Below, in pieces: positions 12,992 to 20,835 of a stretch of DNA of 20,835 nucleotides (position 1 is the stretch's first letter; each line of letters begins with the position of its first letter). Under the pieces are notes generated by a model. That model ran no database searches and was not told the DNA's origin. It saw only the letters and a list, made by a program, of their open reading frames with translations. The stretch lies in assembly GCF_014204515.1 (NCBI RefSeq), contig NZ_JACHLI010000061.1:1-20835 (forward strand), read 5' to 3'. This DNA is from Pseudomonas nitroreducens (lineage in GTDB: Bacteria; Pseudomonadota; Gammaproteobacteria; Pseudomonadales; Pseudomonadaceae). The position numbers and the translations under genes were made by a program.

Positions 12992-13088
12992 CCCCCTGGG
13001 GCGAATGCCCCATGGGGCTCGTTCGTTCCGGTGGGGTCCGCTTGGGTCTGTACGGCCAGGTGGCTAACTACTTGATATGGAGAACGAG
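12992..13088 (+). promoter_or_regulatory. Structured leader of the 13089 gene
   Basis: CCCC (12993-12996) and GGGG (13014-13017) enclose GGGGC (12998-13002), loop GAAT, GCCCC (13007-13011). CTCGTTC (13018-13024) then pairs at long range with GAACGAG (13082-13088), directly before the ATG at 13089 and touching the GGAG ribosome binding site (13079-13082). The intervening 57 nt can form further local stems. Confidence 0.5.
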
Positions 13089-13694
13089 ATGAAGACCTAC
13101 ACCGAAGCACGTCGGGCATACCGGAAATTGGCAAGTCAGTGGACCGAACTGCTGAACTCGCCGGTGGCTGTTCAAGCCCGCCTCGGGAAGCTGCAGGGTG
13201 ACCTGCAGGTGTACCTCGACCTCAAGTTCTTCCCGTCTAGCCCCTATGTCGTGGGTCTGAGCCAAGGGGAACGCGAGATCGCGCTGAGGGCAGCACAGCC
13301 AGCTTTTCTGGCCTCGTGTCAGTTTGCCAAGCGTCGTTACGAACTTCGAAAGGCGCTGGCGCAGGCTCTTGCCGCTGCGTTACATGCACTCGGAGAACGA
13401 ACCGGGCTCGAGTACCTTGCGATGCCAGGGGCGTTTGATAAACGAGTGCAAGCGGTTCTGTCCCACGCGGACATGACCCGCAAGTACCAGCTGGATGGGT
13501 TGGGTTATGCGAATGTGATCGACAAGGATGACCCCTTTGCCAAGGGGTTTTTCGCTAAGTCGAAACTGCAGCGTGACCAGATGTTTGCTGACCTGAAGGT
13601 GTGCACTGAGTACCGTTACCGTGCTCGTGTGCTCAGCAACGAGGAGTTGTACCGCCTGGGGCTTGCTGAAGAGGTGTCCGATGAAAGTCGTTGA
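13089..13694 (+). CDS. Unknown protein, 201 aa, upstream of and overlapping the exonuclease
   Basis: Two in-frame ATGs exist (13077 and 13089). The second is chosen because GGAG (13079-13082) lies 6 bp before it and would be inside the longer form. The protein begins MKTYTEARRAYRKLASQWTE, is basic and largely helical, with a repeated-looking Ala/Leu helix at about 85-105 (RKALAQALAAALHALG). No membrane segment and no recognised domain. It overlaps the exonuclease gene by 14 bp, which suggests a shared complex or at least co-translation. Its basic helical make-up would fit a DNA-binding partner of the nuclease; that is a guess. Confidence 0.65.
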   Translation: MKTYTEARRAYRKLASQWTELLNSPVAVQARLGKLQGDLQVYLDLKFFPSSPYVVGLSQGEREIALRAAQPAFLASCQFAKRRYELRKALAQALAAALHALGERTGLEYLAMPGAFDKRVQAVLSHADMTRKYQLDGLGYANVIDKDDPFAKGFFAKSKLQRDQMFADLKVCTEYRYRARVLSNEELYRLGLAEEVSDESR

Positions 13695-14724
13695 CCTCGC
13701 GCAGCGCTCCCCGGAGTGGCATGAGTGGCGCCGGGAAGGGGTTTCTGCGACAAGCTGTGCAGTGATCGTTGGGGAGAACCCCGATAAAACCCCCTTGGAG
13801 CTCTGGAAGGAGTTGGTTGGCATCGTTACTCCGCCGGATCTGTCGGTCATTCCGCAGGTGCGCCAGGGTGTACAGCGAGAGCCAATGGCGCTTCAGGCGT
13901 TTGAGGAAAAGTATGGCCAGCTTGGCATGCCGATCTGCGGTGAGTCGAAGGAGTACCCGTTCATGCGGGCGTCCTTCGACGGACTGTTGGCCAACGGCGC
14001 GCCGGTAGAGATTAAAAATCTCTCCGATGCAAACCATCTTGCTGTACTTCGCCTCAAAGAAAAGAGCCCGGCATACCTGCTGTATCGGTGGCAGGTATGG
14101 CACCAACTCATTGTCAGCGGGGCGCGTGAAGGGTACCTGTGGTTCTGGTCCCCCAAGCACGAACCCTGCTGCCTACCAGTGTCGCTAGACGAGGTCACTC
14201 GCAAGAGGATCATCGCCGCGGAAATGCAATTCTGGGAGTTGGTTGAGACCGGCTGCCCGCCGGCTGCAGACCCTAAGCGGGACTTCATACCGCTGGACCA
14301 GCTCGATCTTGCCGCTTGGCGCAGTTTGGCCAAGCCCCGGAGAGAGCTGGAGGAACAGATCGCGAAGTTGAAGGCAGAGCTCAAGGCGCTGACCAATCAG
14401 GCAAAGGAACAGGATGCTGCGTTCCGACCACTGATGGGGATGTTCCGTCGAGCCGAGGCTTTAGGCGTGCGCGTAACCAGCTATGAGATGGCCGGTAGCG
14501 TGGACTGGGAAGGGGTCGCGAAGGAGTTGAGTGATTCAATTCCTGAAGAGGTTCTTGACCGCCACCGTACTGGCGGTGCTGTCGCGTACCGGCACACTGT
14601 AAATCCCAACTACGACGAAGCAACCGCTCAGCCGGAACCGAAACCTCGTGTCCGAAGGCTGGCGCAAGCTGAACAGCAAGAGGCCGTAGAGCCTTCCAGT
14701 GCATTCGGAACCTTCTGGTTCTGA
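13681..14724 (+). CDS. YqaJ/lambda-exonuclease-type recombination nuclease
   Basis: The ATG at 13681 has GAGG upstream and lies in the end of the previous gene. Residues 1-200 match the YqaJ viral recombinase family, a PD-(D/E)xK 5'-3' exonuclease: RSPEWHEWRREGVSATSCAVIVG (9-31), the QREP motif (65-68), FMRASFDGL with metal-binding D100, PVEIKN with E110 and K112, and YRWQVWHQL (135-143) with the family glutamine. The catalytic residues are present. The C-terminal 150 residues are an added charged coiled coil (about 218-250) and a variable tail, which make it longer (347 aa) than lambda Exo (226). It should generate 3' single strands for RecT. A terminator follows. Confidence 0.88.
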   Translation: MKVVDLAQRSPEWHEWRREGVSATSCAVIVGENPDKTPLELWKELVGIVTPPDLSVIPQVRQGVQREPMALQAFEEKYGQLGMPICGESKEYPFMRASFDGLLANGAPVEIKNLSDANHLAVLRLKEKSPAYLLYRWQVWHQLIVSGAREGYLWFWSPKHEPCCLPVSLDEVTRKRIIAAEMQFWELVETGCPPAADPKRDFIPLDQLDLAAWRSLAKPRRELEEQIAKLKAELKALTNQAKEQDAAFRPLMGMFRRAEALGVRVTSYEMAGSVDWEGVAKELSDSIPEEVLDRHRTGGAVAYRHTVNPNYDEATAQPEPKPRVRRLAQAEQQEAVEPSSAFGTFWF

Positions 14725-14732
14725 CTCCCCCG

Positions 14733-14758
14733 ACCCGGCCATGTGCCGGGTTTTTTTT
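14733..14758 (+). terminator. Intrinsic terminator after the exonuclease
   Basis: ACCCGGC (14733-14739), 5-nt loop, GCCGGGT (14745-14751), continuing into an eight-T run (14751-14758). It separates the recombination module from traI. Confidence 0.9.
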
Positions 14759-14839
14759 CGACTCGAAAACGGTGGGAAATCGCCACGTGACGGTGTTGCG
14801 CTCCTCCAACATACGTGCAACCCAACGCATGAGAAGCCT

Positions 14840-17412
<2,573 letters not shown>

Positions 17413-17416
<4 letters not shown>

Positions 17417-19248
17417 GCGAATGGGAATACACGAGATATTGGCGGACTAACTTCGAGGCCCGCGAGGTAGCAGCATGGGGCGCCTCGATCGTGGGCAGCA
17501 GCGCTGTCCAATTGCTCACAAGCATGCCGATGACGCCGTATCTGGTTACCGTAGCGGTTCAGGCCGGATTCGCACTCGCCGCGCTTCCCAAAGCGCTGCG
17601 GGTACACAACGCCAAGGCCTGCCTCTACGGTGTCGGCGTGCACAACATCACCATCGAAGACCTTGTCGGGATGGTTCGAAAGAACAAGGACGATATCTAC
17701 TTCGGTGAAGCTTTTTCCTGGCGACAACTGCATGGCCAATACTCCTTCGAGCTGCTGGCCACCGATCTCCAGGAGGTCCTCGGCAAGCGAGGGAAGCGTA
17801 AGGCGACAGTCAAAGGCACTAAGTGGATCCACGGCATCGGCATGCACGAGGAGGAGGCCTGTATGCGGCCGGCCGACTCTCGGAATATTCACTTCCTAGT
17901 GTGTGGCACCACCGGCGCCGGAAAATCCCGCTGGTTTGACCTGCTGATCGCCCAGTGCGTGGCCCGGAATGAGCCCGTAATCGTAATCGATCCGAAGGGT
18001 GATAAAGGCCTGGCTGAAACCTGCCGCGCAACGACCTCGCTCATTGGCAAACCTCACCGCTTCAAGTATTTCCATCCGGCGTTCCCGGAGAAAAGCGTAC
18101 GCATGTCGCTGACCAAGAATTTCGGTCGTGCAACCGAAATCGCATCACGCGTGGCCGTACTGATGAAGAGCGAAGCCGGTGACCCATTCCAGGCCTTCTC
18201 CATGATGGCGTTGAACAACGTCATCCAGGCCATGCTGATCTGCAATATCCAGCCGAACCTGGTGGGGTTGCGTCGCACCTTGGAAGGCGATGTGCCTGGA
18301 CTGACCATCAAGGTGGTCATGGCCTACGGCAGCGAAGTGTTCGGCGAGGCTCAGTTTGGACAAATGGCCGACGCGGCCGTGATAAGCGCCAAAGTCAAAC
18401 CGGGCGATATCGAGGCTCGGGCAAAGGTGCTCCGTCGGGTCTATTACCAAGATATCGCTCCGGTCCAGCCGAACAGCGATATCGAAGGTCTGCTGACCAT
18501 GCTGGAGCACGAGCGCTCGCACTTCACCAAGATGATCGCGGGCCTGCTCCCGATTCTGGTCATGCTCACCGCAGGTGCGATGGGACCGCTCCTGTCTCCG
18601 GTTCTGGATCCGGAGGATACCCGTCCGATTTGCGACCTCAACTCGATCATCAACGGCGACCAGGTGCTCTACATGGGCTTGGACTCGCTGTCCGACTCCA
18701 TGGTGGGTTCAACCATCGGCTCGTTGGCGCTGGCAGACCTCGCGTCGACCGCCGGCGAGATCTACAACCACCGCCTGCCCAAGCCGGTGAATATCTTCAT
18801 CGACGAGGCATCCGAGGTCATCAACGACCAGTTGATCCAGCTTCTCAACAAAGGCCGCGGCGCCGGTATCAACCTCTACATCGCCACGCAGACGATCGCC
18901 GACTTCAAAGCGCGGCTCGGCGACGAGGCAAAAGCAATGCAGGTCCTCGGTAACTGCAACCACGTGGTCGCGTTGCGGGTACTGGATACCGACACCCAAG
19001 AGTTCATCGCCTCGAAGCTCCCCAAGACGCGGTTCAAGTACGTCATGCGCACCCAGGGCAACAGCCCTGACCAAACGGGTGTCAGGGTCGGAGGCAACGT
19101 AGGCGAGCGCTTGATGCAGGAGGAGGGTGAGAAGTTCCCCTCGGCCTTGCTCGGTGAGCTGCCCGATCTCGAATACTTCGCAATCTTTGCCGGTGGGGAC
19201 CTCCGTAAGGGACGGATACCGATCGTGCAATTCCCCAAAGCTGCTTGA
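17413..19248 (+). CDS. traD: TraD/VirD4-type coupling protein ATPase
   Basis: This inner-membrane hexameric ATPase connects the relaxosome to the type IV secretion channel. It starts with ATG overlapping the traI stop (ATGA). Of 611 residues, two hydrophobic segments near the N-terminus (about 19-37 and 41-60) are the membrane anchor. Walker A is CGTTGAGKS (165-172), with VIVIDPKGDKG just after, and Walker B is VNIFIDEASEV (D464, E465). The motif LLNKGRGAGINLYIATQT, typical of TraD/TraG proteins, follows. It belongs to the SXT TraD group, with the conserved part of the ATPase ending near the C-terminus. No truncation. The downstream gene begins 11 bp after the stop. Confidence 0.95.
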
Positions 19249-19259
19249 TTGGAGAGACC

Positions 19260-19616
19260 ATGTCCGTTTCGACTCCCCTGGAAATTCAACGTCGTACCAA
19301 ACTGGATGCGGAGAGCACCAAGCTGCTGCGCACCTTTGACCTGGAGTGGCGCTGTGGTACACGGGTTATCCATATGATCCTGGAGGCTGGCTTCCCCCCT
19401 CAGGTTGTCGGCCAGGCGCTTGTTGAGGTCCTGGTCAGCTACCAGAAGATGTGCCGCGACAGGACCAGCGACTTTATTCGCCTGCGCGAGGTTCTTGGCC
19501 ACGTGCTCGCGCAGCTTCGAACGGTGAATGATCTGCCTTCAGCCGATCAGGTTCGCAGTTGGTGCGATGCCGCAAATGTCCCTCCACTGGTGCGGGAGTA
19601 CCTTGCTCATGGCTGA
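19260..19616 (+). CDS. Unknown protein, 118 aa, between traD and traJ
   Basis: The ATG at 19260 has GGAG at 19251-19254. The protein, starting MSVSTPLEIQRRTKLDAEST, is soluble and helical, with two cysteines in the middle (WRCGTRV, KMCRDR) and one near the end (SWCDAA), and no signal peptide. It overlaps traJ by 8 bp, so its translation is coupled to both neighbours in a traI-traD-X-traJ operon. I do not recognise a family. Position next to the coupling protein suggests a cytoplasmic transfer accessory role. Confidence 0.65.
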   Translation: MSVSTPLEIQRRTKLDAESTKLLRTFDLEWRCGTRVIHMILEAGFPPQVVGQALVEVLVSYQKMCRDRTSDFIRLREVLGHVLAQLRTVNDLPSADQVRSWCDAANVPPLVREYLAHG

Positions 19617-20265
19617 CACGATCGAGGAGAAGTGGCCCAAGGGAGTATTCGCTTCGATCCTGTTCTTCTTCGTGCTGATACTCATGCTGGCCACAGCTGC
19701 TCCGAATAACTGGGTTGACCGGGTGATGCTTAAGGAGCGGGCCTGGGGTGTTTCTCTGCTCGGGGCCGGAGATATGGCCAGGGTGGAGGAAAAAACTCGC
19801 GCCTGGTTCACCACACTGGTGCTGGACTCAGGAGCAAAGGCGATGGTTTCCGATGTGTTCATGCAAAAGAGCGACTCACGAGGAACGGTCGATGCGCTCG
19901 AGCGCAAGACGCGTTGGTGGTTTGACTACCTGGATTCACGTGGTGTCGCGCTACAAAAGATCGTCTACCAGATGCTGTATCGCATGGTTCTAACGATGTT
20001 CTGGCTGCCATTGCTGGGGGTCGTCGTTGTGCCGGCGGTCTATGCAGGGTGGATGCGCTGGCATGCTAAGCGTGAAGGGTTCAACTACACCTCGCCGTTC
20101 CTAAACAACCATGCGACCAACCTGCTTTCGTGGGGGACTGTGTTGTTGGTGCTGAGCGTTCTCTGCCCGCTGCCGCTTCCTCCGCTGATGATCTCGACGT
20201 TCATCATCGTCATGGTTCCGATCCTGCTTTCCCTGCTGATCAGCAACCTGCCGAAGAAATTTTAA
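19609..20265 (+). CDS. traJ: TraJ/DUF4400-like conjugative membrane protein
   Basis: The ATG at 19609 starts MADTIEEKWPKGVFASILFF, 8 bp inside the previous gene. A longer frame from 19528 has no ribosome binding site and is rejected. The 218-residue protein has about four hydrophobic segments (about 13-31, 123-150, 170-188 and 192-210), a charged periplasmic or cytoplasmic middle part rich in Trp, and ends SNLPKKF. The pattern matches the DUF4400 membrane proteins found right after traD in SXT/IncA/C-type and related integrative elements. Its biochemical role is not established. No catalytic motif. Confidence 0.65.
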   Translation: MADTIEEKWPKGVFASILFFFVLILMLATAAPNNWVDRVMLKERAWGVSLLGAGDMARVEEKTRAWFTTLVLDSGAKAMVSDVFMQKSDSRGTVDALERKTRWWFDYLDSRGVALQKIVYQMLYRMVLTMFWLPLLGVVVVPAVYAGWMRWHAKREGFNYTSPFLNNHATNLLSWGTVLLVLSVLCPLPLPPLMISTFIIVMVPILLSLLISNLPKKF

Positions 20266-20300
20266 TTCGACCAAAATGTGGCGGGAAAAAGCCAACTGGG

Positions 20301-20335
20301 GGGTGTTGTCGCTGTCGACAATGGCGGCAACACCC
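20301..20335 (+). other. Intergenic 12-bp hairpin before the truncated DsbA-like gene
   Basis: GGGTGTTGTCGC (20301-20312) and GCGGCAACACCC (20324-20335) pair with one T-G wobble around an 11-nt loop. No T-run follows. It lies 18 bp before the ATG at 20354 and may shape the leader of that gene; it does not match the nested C/G design seen elsewhere. Confidence 0.55.
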
Positions 20336-20353
20336 TGAACAGGCTGGCTTGCA

Positions 20354-20755
20354 ATGTCCGCTACAACGCCAACGACTCCGGAAAGCACCAACTGGAAGGC
20401 GACCATCGCCATTTCAGCTTTGGCCTCTGCCCTTACGGTAGGTGCTTACTTCTACTACGACACAACCCATGCGATGCAAAGCAGGATCGACGCCCTGCAG
20501 GATCAACTGACCGCACTGTCGGCGCGGGGACTGTCCCCCGACGAAATCAACGATCTGGTCAGCAGCATGAAGGCTACAGTCGCGCGTAACAGTTCCGACG
20601 AAAAGGTCCCGGACAACTGGGTCTACGGGAATGCCAATGCGCGCTATACCCTCGTTGAAATGACCGATACCGAGTGCCCTTACTGCAAGGCGCACTTCCC
20701 CTTATTGAAGTCCTTAGTCGAGTCCTCGGCGGGGCAGATCAACGTAAGCGCTTGA
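20354..20755 (+). pseudogene. DsbA-like thiol oxidoreductase, cut by an IS66-like element
   Basis: The first 130 residues are a clear homologue of the DsbA-like gene at 8479-9366: an N-terminal membrane anchor (about 15-34, KATIAISALASALTVGAYFY), a helical linker, VYGNANARYTLVEMTDTECPYCKAHF (active site C108, C111) and SSAGQIN. In the complete paralogue the matching stretch ASGGRLN is followed by WEWQHYPL and a C-terminal half with the cis-proline. Here the sequence switches at 20744 to GTAAGCGCTTG, adds only VSA and stops. The thioredoxin fold is therefore incomplete and the product probably inactive. The start ATG has only a weak ribosome binding site. The 3' half should lie beyond the inserted element, outside this window. 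Confidence 0.8.
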
Positions 20756-20835
20756 TTGACGACGTCCTTGCGATGCGAGTAGGCGCAGTTACTCAGTCGC
20801 GTTGAGGATCCAGGGCAGCAGGGCTTCATAGTCCT
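20744..20835 (-). mobile_element. End of an IS66-like insertion sequence (partial)
   Basis: At 20744 the sequence GTAAGCGCTTGATTGACGAC begins; IS66-family elements characteristically end in 5'-GTAA. Behind it, on the minus strand, a reading frame ends 45 bp from this boundary, as expected for the transposase gene (tnpC) near the end. The breakpoint coincides with the disruption of the DsbA-like gene. The 8 bp before it (AGATCAAC, 20736-20743) should be the target duplication of this family. Confidence 0.6.
20789..20835 (-). CDS. C-terminal end of an IS66-type transposase (TnpC), partial
   Basis: The minus-strand frame entering from the right edge encodes DYEALLPWILNATE and stops at 20791-20789. 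A YEALLPW-type ending is common in the C-terminal element of IS66 transposases. Only 14 residues are visible, so identification rests on this tail plus the GTAA terminus. Confidence 0.5.
   Translation of the reverse strand, partial: DYEALLPWILNATE

Noticed and set aside
14699..14839. Longer N-terminus of traI starting at 14699
   Set aside because: It would run through the end of the exonuclease gene and its terminator; the ATG at 14840 has a ribosome binding site and gives the usual N-terminus.

Overview
The window looks like part of the transfer region of a large conjugative plasmid or integrative conjugative element from a Gammaproteobacterium, most likely Pseudomonas. This rests on GC-rich codon use and on the gene families present. 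They match the F-type mating-pair / MobH-relaxase lineage (SXT/R391, IncA/C, Rts1 and IncP-7-like elements): a large Cys-rich TraN, a TraI_2-type HD relaxase, a VirD4/TraD coupling ATPase, a TraJ/DUF4400-like membrane protein, and an SSB + RecT + YqaJ-type exonuclease module. The host and plasmid group are inference; no replication, partition or rRNA gene is present.

Layout. (1) 1-95 is the right end of an IS3-family element. (2) 131-1243 (+) holds five very small genes, several predicted to be membrane proteins, with structured leaders and a strong terminator at 1252-1289. (3) 1373-4075 (+) is traN, with an embedded von Willebrand A domain. (4) 4103-7942 (-) is a cargo block: hipB-hipA toxin-antitoxin, a CoiA-like gene with a homopolymer frameshift, and a lipoprotein. 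Three operator-like repeats spaced exactly 60 bp apart lie before hipB. (5) 8178-9951 (-) is a three-gene set: lipoprotein, membrane-anchored DsbA-like thiol oxidoreductase and a small unknown protein, ended by a minus-strand terminator at 8121-8144. (6) 10366-14724 (+) is ssb, recT, a 14-residue hydrophobic peptide, three unknown genes and a YqaJ/lambda-exo-type nuclease. (7) 14840-20265 (+) is traI-traD-unknown-traJ with overlapping ends. (8) 20354-20743 is a second DsbA-like gene cut by an IS66-like end starting at 20744 and running out of the window.

How the parts fit: TraI and TraD process and deliver DNA to the type IV channel, TraJ-like protein is membrane-associated, TraN (about 30 cysteines) stabilises mating pairs, and the DsbA-like proteins plausibly assist disulfide formation. 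SSB, RecT and the exonuclease form a phage-like single-strand annealing system. HipBA is an accessory stability/persistence module in the position, next to traN, that corresponds to variable hotspot HS4 of SXT/R391 elements.

The most unusual signal is a recurring leader design. At least five genes (337, 543, 10366, 12298, 13089) are preceded by a nested C-rich/G-rich hairpin followed by a second stem that pairs with the ribosome binding site. The gene at 1043 has an extreme version, a roughly 90-nt interrupted stem covering both the ribosome binding site and the GTG start. This suggests shared post-transcriptional control across the element.
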